DNA of 39,407 nucleotides from Erysipelotrichaceae bacterium (GCA_900759455.1 CAAEVI010000128.1:1-39407); one strand, 5' to 3'; shown: positions 24,432 to 33,892, counted from the first letter of the stretch. Translations and numbers: made by a program. Notes: generated from the sequence alone by a model not told the origin.

Positions 24432-26289
24432 ATTTTTTTTGTTTCGGCAATAATGTATGGAATGATACATGAAAGAATCCGGCTTCTTTTACAAGCGGAT
24501 GATATACCGTATACTGCTCCATATAATAGAAACAATAATGGAAGGTGTGCCAAAACAGGAATGTATCAAAATGATCATAATCATGCATACCGTCATACCA
24601 TTGCGGCTGCTCAACAGGCAAGTGTTCGAATTTCTTTGCCCAAATATCCGCCAGATTGAGAACATATGCAAACGGCAGAAAATCCTGAAAGAGCTTCGGG
24701 TTTCGTTGATTCAACACCGTCAACTGTTCCGGTTCCACTGTTTCGATAAACTCACGAATGCCTAAGACCTCCGCCTTCCATTCATTTCCTTTCCGTGTCC
24801 GTTTATCCATATAAATCATACAGAAAAACAAAACGATAGTTACGAACAGATATACAATCAATGCAAAGATTTTGATCCCGAACAAATACAGAGTAATCGA
24901 ATTGATCGAAAGCAGCACGCAGGCAGCGACAATCAATACTACCATCCAGAAAAAGAACTGTTTCTGATGCAGGACATAGCGATGCCGGATCAGATATACC
25001 CATCCGCCCATATCTATGCACAGCAAAAGCGTCGGTATCAGGTTCTTCATCGAAAGCTCAAATAATTCAAAACGGGCAAATGTCATGGATCCAACGAATA
25101 TCAGTGACGGTATCATAGTGACAATTGCCATAAGCGCCTGAAGAATCAGCGAGGAATCCGTATAGACTCGGCGTTCTTTCGCTGTCAAAAACGAGCGCTC
25201 CAGCAAATGCTTTGCTTTTTCAAATGCAAATCCTATTCGTGCCTCACGAAGATCATCCTGATTAACGATCGGCCCGTTTTGGAAGATCACATCGAAAAGT
25301 TCGCGTTCATAGGACTTGGCATTCAACTCATTCATTTCTCTGATTTTTTCCAGTTCAAATGTCTTTCCATGATCATGAATCATGATAAAATTGCGATTGC
25401 CCCAGTCAATGAACATCGAAAACAGATCACGGTCATCGGCAAAACGATTCATTACATAACCGATTTCACAGCTGCTGATATCTTTGGGCGCTTCATCCTG
25501 AACATCAACAAAGATCTCCTGATCACGACCAAAACGCCAAAACAGCAGCCCGACAGCCAGCAACACTGCCAAAGAAGCCAGAGAAGCGACAATATTGGTA
25601 TCGATCGGCTTTGGAAATATAAAGTAATTATTAGGCAAATTCACCTTAATGGTTGCCATTTCATTATTTTCCAAAGGCTGTTGCAGATCACCGCTGATCA
25701 CATTGCCTGTCACTTTCATGCTCAGTGTATTTTTTACATCTCCGTACTTACCTGTGTTCGTATAAACTTCCTGCGGATCAAATGCTTTAGGCATCGTGAT
25801 TTTATAGTGAAGCTTCTCTACTCGCGTATCAAAATTAGTTGCCAGAGTCCAATAGAGCATCTGTGTATGATCTGCCATTTCCAGATCACAGGTCTGCACA
25901 CTGTATGAAATAGAGAACCTTTGATGCCCGTTCAGCTGCTGGCCTTCTTCTCCCATCGTCACTACAGCGCCATCTTCGTTTCTGGTAACCGATAATAGAC
26001 GATCCCCCGTAATGTCCCGAACGGAGAAATAATAATCACGGTAAATAACACCCTGATCCGTTGTCGTAGGAACATGATAGGTAGATGTTATATTTCGTAC
26101 AAATGTGCTCCTGTAGTAATTAAAATTCAGATCATAGTCTTCTTGAACCAGAAGCTTTCCATCTTCCTGCACGCGGATGGTGATGTTCAGATTTTCTATT
26201 GTATATGCTTCCTTTGCCGATGCAGTATATGGAAACATGCTCAGCAACAAAACAAAAACGAATGAAACGATATAATATTTCCTTCGCAT
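24430..26289 (-). CDS. DUF2207-family membrane protein
   Basis: A 619-aa protein. A signal peptide (residues 1-25, TASA-KE) is followed by the DUF2207 extracellular beta domain to ~residue 225 (YTIENLNITIRVQEDGKLLVQEDYDLNF split across strands, YYRSTFVRNI). A membrane span lies at ~232-252, then a cytoplasmic region (DISSCEIGYVMNRFADDRD), further spans at ~385-480, and a soluble C-terminal part with many aromatic residues. The Gly/Ser-rich tail common in the family is absent. Function of DUF2207 proteins is unknown; envelope role inferred from topology. It has its own promoter and terminator. Confidence 0.85.
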   Translation of the reverse strand: MRRKYYIVSFVFVLLLSMFPYTASAKEAYTIENLNITIRVQEDGKLLVQEDYDLNFNYYRSTFVRNITSTYHVPTTTDQGVIYRDYYFSVRDITGDRLLSVTRNEDGAVVTMGEEGQQLNGHQRFSISYSVQTCDLEMADHTQMLYWTLATNFDTRVEKLHYKITMPKAFDPQEVYTNTGKYGDVKNTLSMKVTGNVISGDLQQPLENNEMATIKVNLPNNYFIFPKPIDTNIVASLASLAVLLAVGLLFWRFGRDQEIFVDVQDEAPKDISSCEIGYVMNRFADDRDLFSMFIDWGNRNFIMIHDHGKTFELEKIREMNELNAKSYERELFDVIFQNGPIVNQDDLREARIGFAFEKAKHLLERSFLTAKERRVYTDSSLILQALMAIVTMIPSLIFVGSMTFARFELFELSMKNLIPTLLLCIDMGGWVYLIRHRYVLHQKQFFFWMVVLIVAACVLLSINSITLYLFGIKIFALIVYLFVTIVLFFCMIYMDKRTRKGNEWKAEVLGIREFIETVEPEQLTVLNQRNPKLFQDFLPFAYVLNLADIWAKKFEHLPVEQPQWYDGMHDYDHFDTFLFWHTFHYCFYYMEQYTVYHPLVKEAGFFHVSFHTLLPKQKK

Positions 26290-26310
26290 AGCATCATCCT
26301 TTCCTTGTTC

Positions 26311-26339
26311 AGTATAACATTTCTTACGGTCGCTAACAA
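26311..26339 (-). promoter_or_regulatory. Sigma-A promoter of the DUF2207 gene
   Basis: Minus strand TTGTTA (26334-26339), 17 bp, TATACT (26311-26316), 21 nt before the start. Confidence 0.6.
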
Positions 26340-26354
26340 TGAAAGACTTTCTTT

Positions 26355-27593
26355 CTACTGAAATTCATCAGTAAAATTACCGTTTTCCATGACCGTAATA
26401 TCCTTTTTTCCTCGGCGAATACCTTTCACCGTAAGATGCGGCGTTCCAAACATGAAATCAACGTGTGTCAGTGACTGATTGCCACCCGCACGCCGTAATT
26501 CATCCTCGCTCATGGAAAGACCGTTGCAGATACAGGAAGGATATGTATCCCCCAATGCCAGATGACAAGACGCATTTTCATCAAATAATGTATTATAATA
26601 CATTATTTTCGATCTGGAGATAGGCGAATCATCAGCAACAAGCGCAACCTCTCCCAGATAAGAACTTCCCTCATCAAAAGAAAGCAATGATGCCAGGGCC
26701 TGTTTACCTTCACGCGCATCATAATCCACGACCTTCCCTTTTTCAAAGCGAAGATAAAAATCCTTGATCAGGACCCCGTTGTAATCAAGAGGGCGACTGG
26801 CATAAACGATTCCATTGACTCCCAGCCGATGCGGCATCGTAAACACTTCTTCTGTAGGAAGATTCGGATTGAATGAGACTCCGGATGCGTTTTTTTCACT
26901 TCCGCCTTCCCATATATGCCCATTTACAAGCGCTATCTCCAGATCGGTCCCCAATTCACTCTTGAAATGCAGGGCGTCAAATGCATAGTCATTCAAAGCC
27001 TTTACGCGATCCTCAAACATCGCATTTCGTGCATTCCAAACTTCAATCGGATCACTGTTACGATTAACATGCACGCTGGCAAGAATCGATGACCATAAAC
27101 GATCCAGCGCCTCCTGTGCCGAGCACTCTTCAAACACCTGCTGCGCCCACTGCTCGTTAGGGACCGCAATGATGCTCCAGGAACAAAGATTATTCATTGT
27201 ATAGCGTTGAATCTCCTTTGAAGCCTTTGCATAAGCCAGTTTCGCCTGAGCGATCTTTCGTGCATCACAGTCTTTGAAAACACCCGGCACATCGCTGATA
27301 ATATGAAGAATACAGGCTCCTTCTTTCAAATAATCCAAGCGGCTTTCCAGCTGCCATGGACGTACCCGGCAAAGCGTATCATCGGACTGATGCAAATAAT
27401 GAAGCCGGCTGATCTGTGCATCTTCATAACGTACCACAACTTCCTTTGCCCCGCAGGCATACGCCTCTTCTGTTACGATTCGGGCAAACGCATAAGATTC
27501 GATATCTGCATAAATCATTAAAATTTGTCCCGACTGGAGATTGACTCCGCCGCGTACCGCAAGACGCGCATATTTTCTTAATAAATCTGTCAT
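26355..27593 (-). CDS. Aminopeptidase, M29 family (AmpS/PepS-like)
   Basis: A 412-aa cytoplasmic metallo-aminopeptidase. Family features are seen in order: LLRKYARLAVRGGVNLQSGQ at the N-terminus, SELGTDLEIAL, WEGGSEKN, FNPNLPTEEVFTMP (metal-binding glutamate), VVDYDAREG, YLGEVALV (glutamate ligand), CHLALGDTYP (histidine) and LTHVDFMFG (H and D ligands). It trims N-terminal residues of peptides. ATG 27593 is chosen: GGAG is 9 nt upstream, while the GTG three codons earlier overlaps that site. No terminator was seen after the gene. Confidence 0.93.
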   Translation of the reverse strand: MTDLLRKYARLAVRGGVNLQSGQILMIYADIESYAFARIVTEEAYACGAKEVVVRYEDAQISRLHYLHQSDDTLCRVRPWQLESRLDYLKEGACILHIISDVPGVFKDCDARKIAQAKLAYAKASKEIQRYTMNNLCSWSIIAVPNEQWAQQVFEECSAQEALDRLWSSILASVHVNRNSDPIEVWNARNAMFEDRVKALNDYAFDALHFKSELGTDLEIALVNGHIWEGGSEKNASGVSFNPNLPTEEVFTMPHRLGVNGIVYASRPLDYNGVLIKDFYLRFEKGKVVDYDAREGKQALASLLSFDEGSSYLGEVALVADDSPISRSKIMYYNTLFDENASCHLALGDTYPSCICNGLSMSEDELRRAGGNQSLTHVDFMFGTPHLTVKGIRRGKKDITVMENGNFTDEFQ

Positions 27594-27670
27594 ATTACAC
27601 ACTCCAATTCCATGTTAGTATACCATATTTTTGAATTCATCATGGATGATAAGCAAAAACTACCGTATAA

Positions 27671-27702
27671 AAAGAAAAACAGCATGCTGACACATGCTGT
27701 TT
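27671..27702 (-). terminator. Intrinsic terminator after ZIP transporter gene
   Basis: 10-bp arms AAACAGCATG / CATGCTGTTT with a 6-nt loop, T-run on the minus strand. Confidence 0.8.
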
Positions 27703-28481
27703 CAGCCCAATGCCACATCCAGCATCATCATTACAACGAAGCCCGCTGCAAATCCGATTGTCGCCAGGTTGCTGTGGCTGCCTTGTGAAGCCTCCGGTAT
27801 CAGTTCTTCGACCACTACATAAATCATGGCGCCCGCCGCAAAAGAAAGCAGCCACGGTAATGTCGGGATCAAGACAGACGACGCAAGTAAGACAAGCAGG
27901 CCGGCAAGAGGCTCCACTACACCGGATGCCGCCCCATAAGCAAACGCTTTCCATCGGTTCATGCCTTTTTCACTGCGCAGCGGCATCGAAATGATCGCAC
28001 CTTCCGGAAAGTTTTGAATAGCGATACCTACGGATAAAGCAAACGCTGCCGGCAAAGAAACCTCACTTCCGCTGGCAATAAGAGCGACAAATACCGCTCC
28101 TACCGCCATACCTTCAGGAATATTATGCAGCGTAACAGCAAGCAGCATCATCGTTGTTTTCTTAAAACTGCTTTTTCGCCCTTCAGCACTATCACTGTTC
28201 ACATGAAGATGAGGAATCAGCCAGTCCAGCAGCAGCAAGAACGCAATACCGAATAAAAATCCGCCGGCAGCCGGCACAAAGGCAAATTTGCCCCATGCTT
28301 CCGACATTTCGATAGCAGGCATCAATAAAGACCAGATTGATGCTGCCACCATGACCCCGGACGCAAAACCCAATAACGCCTTCTGAAGCAGAGGCTGCAT
28401 TTGTCTTTTCATCACAAAAACGCAAGCCGAACCCGCTACCGTTCCAATCAAAGGAATCATCAAGCCAAACAACAGATTCAT
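27702..28481 (-). CDS. ZIP-family divalent metal transporter (ZupT-like)
   Basis: A 259-aa membrane protein with about eight spans. The two family motifs are present: HNIPEGMAVG in the fourth span and NFPEGAIISMP in the fifth, which form the metal pathway (the first histidine of the second motif is replaced by Asn, as in several bacterial ZIPs). The loop between spans 3 and 4 has HLHVNSDSAEG, a plausible metal-binding patch. It imports zinc, iron or manganese; which one cannot be told. The start at 28481 follows GGAGAGGAG; the frame is open 24 nt further upstream. Confidence 0.9.
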   Translation of the reverse strand: MNLLFGLMIPLIGTVAGSACVFVMKRQMQPLLQKALLGFASGVMVAASIWSLLMPAIEMSEAWGKFAFVPAAGGFLFGIAFLLLLDWLIPHLHVNSDSAEGRKSSFKKTTMMLLAVTLHNIPEGMAVGAVFVALIASGSEVSLPAAFALSVGIAIQNFPEGAIISMPLRSEKGMNRWKAFAYGAASGVVEPLAGLLVLLASSVLIPTLPWLLSFAAGAMIYVVVEELIPEASQGSHSNLATIGFAAGFVVMMMLDVALG

Positions 28482-28858
28482 ATAAGATCTCCTCTCCTTC
28501 ATCATTCTATGTACTTCATTTGATAGACAACAGACATTTGCCTGTTCTTTACGAAAAGACTATATCACATAAAGTTAGCATTAAGCAACTGATATGCATC
28601 CATCTCTTCCCCACACCGGAAGATGAAAACAGTCCGCTCAAACCTCCGCTATATTCCCAACTAAATTTTAAAACAGGATCAAAGTTTGGCGCATAGCTGC
28701 AATATATCGAAAGCATCCGCATTGAATTGCTTTCACTCAATTTTTAATTACACCGACCCATTATTTTACCATACGTGATCCTGACCTTTTCGACTTGCCT
28801 TTCATATGTTCAGCTGTAAAAAAAGAAGTGACGAAAAGTCACTTCTTTGGCTAATGAA
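28482..28858. other. Intergenic region between ZIP transporter and purB genes
   Basis: The 377-nt gap holds, for the ZIP gene, a possible minus-strand promoter (TATAGT at 28558-28563 with TTGCTT 18 bp upstream) and a small inverted repeat in its leader (AACAG...CTGTT), and at the other end the purB terminator. A 63-codon frame at 28549-28740 has no ribosome site and a low-complexity product, so it is not called. I see nothing else. Confidence 0.5.
28818..28848 (-). terminator. Intrinsic terminator of the purA-purC-purB operon
   Basis: 11-bp perfect arms (28822-28832 and 28838-28848), 5-nt loop, seven Ts on the minus strand. Confidence 0.85.
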
Positions 28859-30289
28859 TTATACGTTAATTGATGCGTGAATTCCAAGCACATCTTTCTC
28901 TTTTTCCAAAATCGGATCAATGAAATCCGCGAAAAATTCTTCAGTCTGCTGAATGCTTCTGCCGACAAATTTTTCCGGTTTCATCAAACTTTGCAGCTGT
29001 TTCAGATCCATCGGGAATTTTGGATCATCAGCAATACGCTGCAGCAAATCATTTGCTTTTCCTTCCTCTTTGACAACACGGCCGGCTGCCATTGAGTGAA
29101 CACGAATCGCTTCATGAAGTTCCTGACGGTCACCGCCGGCCTTCACGCAGTCCATCATGATGTTTTCAGTTGCCATAAACGGCAGCTCATTCATAAGATG
29201 CGCTTCAATGACCTTCGGATAAACGACAAGTCCTTCCGTGATATTTAAGTACAGATCCAGGATTCCGTCAATCGCAAGAAATGCCTCCGGAATTGAGATA
29301 CGCTTGTTTGCAGAATCATCCAATGTACGCTCGAACCATTGAGTTGCTGCGGTGATTGCAGGGTTCATACAATCACTGATCACATAATTTGCCAATGACG
29401 CCATACGCTCGCTGCGCATAGGATTACGCTTGTATGCCATGGCACTTGAACCAATCTGGCTCTTTTCAAACGGTTCTTCCACTTCTTTTAAATGCTGAAG
29501 CAGACGGATATCATTCGAAAATTTATGGGCACTTTGTGCAATACAGCTCAGCGCGTACAGGACACGAGAATCATATTTGCGGGAATATGTCTGTGTAGAA
29601 ACAGGGAAACACTCCTTGTATCCCATTTTTTCCGCAATCAAGTGGTCCAGCTTTTTGACTTTGTCGCAATCTCCGTCAAACAGTTCCATGAAGCTTGCCT
29701 GTGTACCGGTCGTTCCCTTGCAGCCAAGCAGTTTTTTATGCTCCAAAAGGAAACAGATTTCTTCATAATCCATTAAAAGATCCTGTGCCCAGATACTTGC
29801 ACGCTTTCCGAGAGTTGTCGGCTGTGCGGGCTGGAAATGAGTAAAAGCCAAAACCGGTAAATCTTTATATTCCAACGCGAACTTTTCCAGCTTAGCCAAG
29901 ACATTGACCAGCTTGTTCTTTACCAGTTCCAATGCCTCATGCATGATGATCAGATCTGTATTATCTCCGACATAGCAGCTTGTGGCTCCCAGGTGAATGA
30001 TTCCTTTTGCCTTAGGACACTGGCAGCCGTAAGCGTAAACATGACTCATAACATCGTGTCTGACTTCTTTTTCTCTTTGTCTGGCAACATTATAATTGAT
30101 GTCATCCTTGTGTTCCTCTAACTCGGCAATCTGTTCATCGCTGATATCAAGACCTAACTCCTGCTCACTTTGTGCCAAAGCGATCCACAGACGACGCCAG
30201 GTACGAAATTTTTTGTCATTTGAAAACAGCTGCTGCATTTCTTTGCTGGCATAACGCTGTGCCAGCGGACTTTGATAAATATCGTTCAT
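28859..30289 (-). CDS. purB: Adenylosuccinate lyase
   Basis: A 476-aa fumarase/aspartase superfamily enzyme acting twice in purine synthesis, on SAICAR and on adenylosuccinate. Seen: RHDVMSHVYAYG (His78, His86 region), FTHFQPAQPTTLGKR (His151), and the signature loop QIGSSAMAYKRNPMRSE with the catalytic serine near 281-282. Length agrees with the vertebrate-like long PurB class found in many anaerobic Firmicutes. Third gene after purA and purC, 14 nt after purC. Confidence 0.96.
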   Translation of the reverse strand: MNDIYQSPLAQRYASKEMQQLFSNDKKFRTWRRLWIALAQSEQELGLDISDEQIAELEEHKDDINYNVARQREKEVRHDVMSHVYAYGCQCPKAKGIIHLGATSCYVGDNTDLIIMHEALELVKNKLVNVLAKLEKFALEYKDLPVLAFTHFQPAQPTTLGKRASIWAQDLLMDYEEICFLLEHKKLLGCKGTTGTQASFMELFDGDCDKVKKLDHLIAEKMGYKECFPVSTQTYSRKYDSRVLYALSCIAQSAHKFSNDIRLLQHLKEVEEPFEKSQIGSSAMAYKRNPMRSERMASLANYVISDCMNPAITAATQWFERTLDDSANKRISIPEAFLAIDGILDLYLNITEGLVVYPKVIEAHLMNELPFMATENIMMDCVKAGGDRQELHEAIRVHSMAAGRVVKEEGKANDLLQRIADDPKFPMDLKQLQSLMKPEKFVGRSIQQTEEFFADFIDPILEKEKDVLGIHASINV

Positions 30290-30303
30290 GTTGTTTCCTC
30301 GCC

Positions 30304-31014
30304 TTATTTATCCAAACCTAAACGACGATATACTTCCTGATATGCTCCCTCTGCATCACCAAGATCGCGGCGGAAACGATCTTTATCCAGATGATCATGT
30401 GTTTCAATATCCCAATAACGGCAAGTATCCGGAGAAATTTCATCAGCCAGGATAATTTCTCCATGATAACGACCGAATTCAAGTTTGAAGTCAATTAATT
30501 CAATGCCAATATTCTTAAAGATTTCTTTTAATTCTTCATTGATCTTGAATGCCATTTCAGTGATTTTTTCAATTTCCTCTTTTGTCGCAAGACCCAAAGC
30601 CAGTGCCATATAAGAGTTGATCAAAGGATCTCCCAGGTCGTCATTCTTATAGCTGAATTCAAGCGTAGAGCACTTCAGTTCCGTACCCTCAGCTACACCC
30701 AGACGTTTTGAAAAGCTTCCGGCAGCCTTATTGCGAATAATTACTTCCAATGGAACAATTTCCACTTTTTTAACTACTGTGCGGCGCTCATCCAGTTCTT
30801 CGACATAGTGTGTAGGAATTCCTTTTTCTTCCAAAATTTTGCAAAGATAATTGCTCATGCGGTTATTGACTATTCCTTTGCCGACAATCGTTCCCTTCTT
30901 TAAACCGTTGAATGCAGTCGCATCATCTTTGTAGGCAACGATCAGAAGATCCTCATCATCTGTCTTAAAAACCTTTTTTGCTTTTCCCTCGTACATCAAT
31001 TCTAACTCTTTCAT
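30304..31014 (-). CDS. purC: SAICAR synthetase
   Basis: A 236-aa enzyme that joins aspartate to CAIR with ATP, the step before PurB. Motifs: MYEGKAKKVF at the nucleotide loop, KDDATAFNG, EVIIRNKAAGSFSKR, and ELIDFKLEFGR with LADEISPDTCRYWD for metal and substrate. Short 35-nt gap after purA. The three enzymes make AMP from CAIR, except that fixed order skips the IMP steps, which are not in this window. Confidence 0.97.
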   Translation of the reverse strand: MKELELMYEGKAKKVFKTDDEDLLIVAYKDDATAFNGLKKGTIVGKGIVNNRMSNYLCKILEEKGIPTHYVEELDERRTVVKKVEIVPLEVIIRNKAAGSFSKRLGVAEGTELKCSTLEFSYKNDDLGDPLINSYMALALGLATKEEIEKITEMAFKINEELKEIFKNIGIELIDFKLEFGRYHGEIILADEISPDTCRYWDIETHDHLDKDRFRRDLGDAEGAYQEVYRRLGLDK

Positions 31015-31049
31015 GTTAACCTCCGTCCTTCAATTTAACTATCTCACTC

Positions 31050-32342
31050 TTACGCATTGTTGATCAGATCATGAACGTAAATGTTATTGCTGCGATCCGG
31101 ACCAACGGAAATCAGAGAAACTCTGACACCTGTGAATTCTTCGATAAAGCGGATATACTTCTGACAGTTCTTTGGCAATTCCGCAAATGAAGTCATTTTA
31201 GTAATGTCTTCGTTCCATCCTTCCAGTACTTCATAAATCGGCTTGGCTTTTGCAACTTCTTCTACAGATGAAGGAACATAATCATAACGTTGCCCGTCAA
31301 TTTCATAAGCCACACAGATCTTCAGCTGTTCCATACCGCTCAAAACATCGATTTTTGTCAATGCGATATCTGTCAGCCCGTTCAGCATACATGCATGTTT
31401 TACGACATTCAGGTCCAACCACCCGCAGCGGCGAGGACGTCCGGTCGTAGCACCGTATTCTCCTCCGCATGTACGAATATGTTCACCTGTTTCGTCCAGC
31501 AGTTCTGTCACAAACGGACCTTCACCAACACGTGTTGAGTATGCCTTGACAACACCGATCACCTGCGTAATTTTGTTTGGAGCGACACCTGCGCCGGTGC
31601 AGACACCGGCAGATGTAGGAGATGAGGATGTTACATACGGATACGTTCCGTAGTTAATATCCAGCATTGCCGCCTGCGCTCCCTCAAAAAGCACATCTTT
31701 CCCTTCATCCAAATCTTTGTTTACAACACTTACGCTCTCGATCAAACGGGATACGATCTCATCGCGGATAGTCTTGAAGTCATTAATCATCTTATCACAG
31801 TCCATTGGTTCTTCACCATAGATTCCTGCAAATAATTTATTTTTCTCTGCTAAAAAGCGACGGGCCTTGGCTTCGAATACGGCAAAATCCCTTAAATCAC
31901 ACATACGGATTCCATGTCGTGCAAACTTGTCGGAATAACAAGGACCAATACCACGCTTTGTAGTACCTATCTTATTGCTGCCGGAATATTTCTCCTGCAG
32001 TTCATCCTGATAAACATGGTATGGCATAATGATATGCGCACGATCAGAAATACGGATATGATCACAATTCATTCCCTTTTTCTTCAGTACGGCAATTTCC
32101 TCCAACAAAACAAATGGATCAACGACAACGCCCGGACCAATAATACAGCTGGCATTCTCGTGCAAAACACCGGAAGGAAGAAGATGCAGAATAAATTTTT
32201 CACCGTTTACGATCACCGTATGACCTGCATTATTTCCACCTTGAAAGCGTACGATCGTATCTGCATGTTCGCTTAATACATCTACGACCTTTCCCTTTCC
32301 TTCATCACCCCACTGGGTGCCGACAACAACTCTACCTGACAT
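31050..32342 (-). CDS. purA: Adenylosuccinate synthetase
   Basis: A 430-aa GTP-dependent enzyme converting IMP and aspartate to adenylosuccinate. GTQWGDEGKGK at residues 8-18 (Asp13) is the phosphate loop and NNAGHTV holds His41; TTKRGIGPCYSDK and LDETGEHIRTCGGEYGATTGRPRRCG follow. First gene of the unit, preceded by ATGAGGTG and a strong promoter. Grouping purA with purC and purB unites both aspartate-adding steps with the common lyase. Confidence 0.98.
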   Translation of the reverse strand: MSGRVVVGTQWGDEGKGKVVDVLSEHADTIVRFQGGNNAGHTVIVNGEKFILHLLPSGVLHENASCIIGPGVVVDPFVLLEEIAVLKKKGMNCDHIRISDRAHIIMPYHVYQDELQEKYSGSNKIGTTKRGIGPCYSDKFARHGIRMCDLRDFAVFEAKARRFLAEKNKLFAGIYGEEPMDCDKMINDFKTIRDEIVSRLIESVSVVNKDLDEGKDVLFEGAQAAMLDINYGTYPYVTSSSPTSAGVCTGAGVAPNKITQVIGVVKAYSTRVGEGPFVTELLDETGEHIRTCGGEYGATTGRPRRCGWLDLNVVKHACMLNGLTDIALTKIDVLSGMEQLKICVAYEIDGQRYDYVPSSVEEVAKAKPIYEVLEGWNEDITKMTSFAELPKNCQKYIRFIEEFTGVRVSLISVGPDRSNNIYVHDLINNA

Positions 32343-32385
32343 AAATTACACCTCATATGCTTTCTTATATATAATGACATCATAA

Positions 32386-32400
32386 TTGACATTACGTCAA
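32386..32400. promoter_or_regulatory. Inverted repeat TTGAC-N5-GTCAA at the purA transcription start
   Basis: A perfect dyad directly downstream of the -10; a half-related TGACAT repeats 10 bp further on. The position suits a repressor operator. It does not look like a PurR box, and the binding factor is unknown. Confidence 0.4.
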
Positions 32401-32401
32401 A

Positions 32402-32429
32402 ATTATATGACTTACGAATAATTTGTCAA
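32402..32429 (-). promoter_or_regulatory. Sigma-A promoter of purA-purC-purB
   Basis: Minus strand TTGACA (32424-32429), 16 bp, TATAAT (32402-32407); both hexamers match consensus. Confidence 0.85.
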
Positions 32430-32488
32430 TGTTTTTTCTTTGCTTTCACTCAAAAATAATTTCAAAAACGATCTGTTCCCCCGAACAA

Positions 32489-32518
32489 AATAAAAAGGGG
32501 ATCAAACCATCTCCCTTT
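32489..32518 (-). terminator. Intrinsic terminator after GNAT gene
   Basis: AAAGGG...CCCTTT stem with imperfect inner pairing and a T-rich tail on the minus strand. Confidence 0.5.
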
Positions 32519-32524
32519 ATCATA

Positions 32525-32944
32525 TTATACTCGATAGATCAGTCTCTGACCTTTCTTTTCTTCGTCATCATCATCTTCAAATCCGCAGGAATAATAAAAT
32601 CCCTTCAATTCGCGAATCTGATCCTCATCACCGAAGAAATTGACAGATATCTCGTCTTCCGGCTCGAAACAGCCGGCAACTGTATAAATCAGTTTTGTCG
32701 CAACACCCTGGTTTCGATAATCCGGATGTATCGCAAGCATCAGCAGCTCTTTGTTTGTCCGGCTGAAGATTACGAAGCCTTCCAAAACATCATCATCCAT
32801 GCTGACAAATACTTCCCTGTTTGCTATTTCATCAGCCAGTTTTTTTAATATTGATTCTTTGATCTGCGGCGGATAATCCTCTTTTGTTTCACTCAACAGG
32901 CGAATGCACGAGTCTGCATCTTCCTTTTTCGCATGTCGGATCAT
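32525..32944 (-). CDS. GNAT-family N-acetyltransferase
   Basis: A 139-aa acetyltransferase. The acetyl-CoA motif is HPDYRNQGVATKLI around residues 72-86, preceded by the strand KELLMLAI. The N-terminus MIRHAKKEDADSCIRLL is typical. It ends in an acidic-then-basic tail (DDDDEEKKGQR). The acceptor substrate cannot be inferred. GGAGAGTGATCAG precedes ATG 32944. Single gene, divergent from treR. Confidence 0.85.
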   Translation of the reverse strand: MIRHAKKEDADSCIRLLSETKEDYPPQIKESILKKLADEIANREVFVSMDDDVLEGFVIFSRTNKELLMLAIHPDYRNQGVATKLIYTVAGCFEPEDEISVNFFGDEDQIRELKGFYYSCGFEDDDDEEKKGQRLIYRV

Positions 32945-33039
32945 CTGATCACTCTCCTTTTGTAGCTAACAAGCTTATTCTATCGAAAACTCCTTCTTCT
33001 TGCAAGCTTTTTCTTACACCTCGGAAGCGAAAGGGCTCC

Positions 33040-33068
33040 TTGACCATCTTGTACGTACATGATAAAAT
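33040..33068 (+). promoter_or_regulatory. Promoter of treR
   Basis: TTGACC (33040-33045), 17 bp, TAAAAT (33063-33068). The spacer is filled by the TreR-type palindrome, so treR is probably autoregulated. Confidence 0.7.
33048..33061. promoter_or_regulatory. TreR operator in the treR promoter
   Basis: Core TGTACGTACA at 33050-33059, the same core as the two sites before treP. Confidence 0.75.
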
Positions 33069-33089
33069 GGTAAAAAAAGAGGAATATAC

Positions 33090-33806
33090 ATGTCAAAATA
33101 TGAACAGATTTATCATAAGATACTAAATAAGATAGAAAACGGCGAATATGCCGTAGGTGAAACGATTCCCGGTGAATTTGAATTAATGAGGCAGTTTCAG
33201 GCATCCCGTGATACGATTCGTAAAGCACTGCTGCTGCTTGTTCAAAACGGATATATTCAGAAATCGCAAGGCCGCGGGAGCATTGTGCTTGATTTCAATC
33301 GTTATGACTTTCCTGTTTCCGGGGTTGTCAGTTTTAAAGAACTGGCAGAGCAAATGAATCAGAAAGTCGAAACAAGAGTTGTCTGTTTTGAAAAGATCCA
33401 TCCTGATAAACGTATGCAGAAACTTTTCCAGCTCCGGGAAAACGACTATATATGGTTTATTCAGCGCGTTCGTCTAATTGACCATGAAGCCGTGATTCTC
33501 GATACGGATATCCTAAGTGCCGAAATCATTTCGGACCTGAGTGAAGAAATTGCCGCCGATTCTCTTTATCGTCATATTGAACAAACGCTCAACCTTACAA
33601 TTGCCTATGCCAGAAAAGAAATTACCTGCCAGAACATCAACGGTCAGGATGAAAAGTTTTTGGATCTCCGCCATCATACAATGGTTGTGAGTGTCGAATC
33701 CTATACCTACCTCGATGATGCCAGAGTATTTCAATATACTTCCAGCCGTCATCGACCGGATAAATTTCGCTTTATTGAGTTTGCCCGCAGACAGAAACAA
33801 GTATAA
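33090..33806 (+). CDS. treR: Trehalose operon repressor TreR (GntR/HutC family)
   Basis: A 238-aa repressor. Residues ~1-70 are a GntR winged helix (YEQIYHKILNKIENGEYAVGETIPGEFELMRQF, with RDTIRKALLLLVQNGYI as recognition region); ~85-235 are a UTRA ligand domain that senses trehalose-6-phosphate in characterised TreR proteins. The call is supported by identical palindromes in its own promoter and upstream of a trehalose-type PTS gene. AAAAAGAGGAATATAC precedes ATG. A foreign 4.7-kb segment now separates it from treP. Confidence 0.9.
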   Translation: MSKYEQIYHKILNKIENGEYAVGETIPGEFELMRQFQASRDTIRKALLLLVQNGYIQKSQGRGSIVLDFNRYDFPVSGVVSFKELAEQMNQKVETRVVCFEKIHPDKRMQKLFQLRENDYIWFIQRVRLIDHEAVILDTDILSAEIISDLSEEIAADSLYRHIEQTLNLTIAYARKEITCQNINGQDEKFLDLRHHTMVVSVESYTYLDDARVFQYTSSRHRPDKFRFIEFARRQKQV

Positions 33807-33862
33807 GCCTGTCTTATGCATGTGCTCTATAGTTACTGTGCCGCCCCGGCAAATGCTCGGTG

Positions 33863-33878
33863 GCCGTAAAACAGTAAT
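33863..33878 (+). repeat. Left direct repeat of the insertion
   Basis: GCCGTAAAACAGTAAT, 57 nt after the treR stop; matches 38525-38540 at 15 of 16 positions. A partial inverted copy (TTACTGT, 33833-33839) lies upstream, giving a dyad of about 50 bp as expected of a serine-integrase site. Confidence 0.6.
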
Positions 33879-33892
33879 ATGTAAATTTCTTG

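Noticed and set aside
25207..25908. 233-codon plus-strand frame inside the DUF2207 gene
   Set aside because: Antisense shadow of a coherent membrane protein gene; no ribosome site seen.
28549..28740. 63-codon minus-strand frame between the ZIP and purB genes
   Set aside because: No ribosome site, serine-rich low-complexity product and no known similarity; treated as non-coding.
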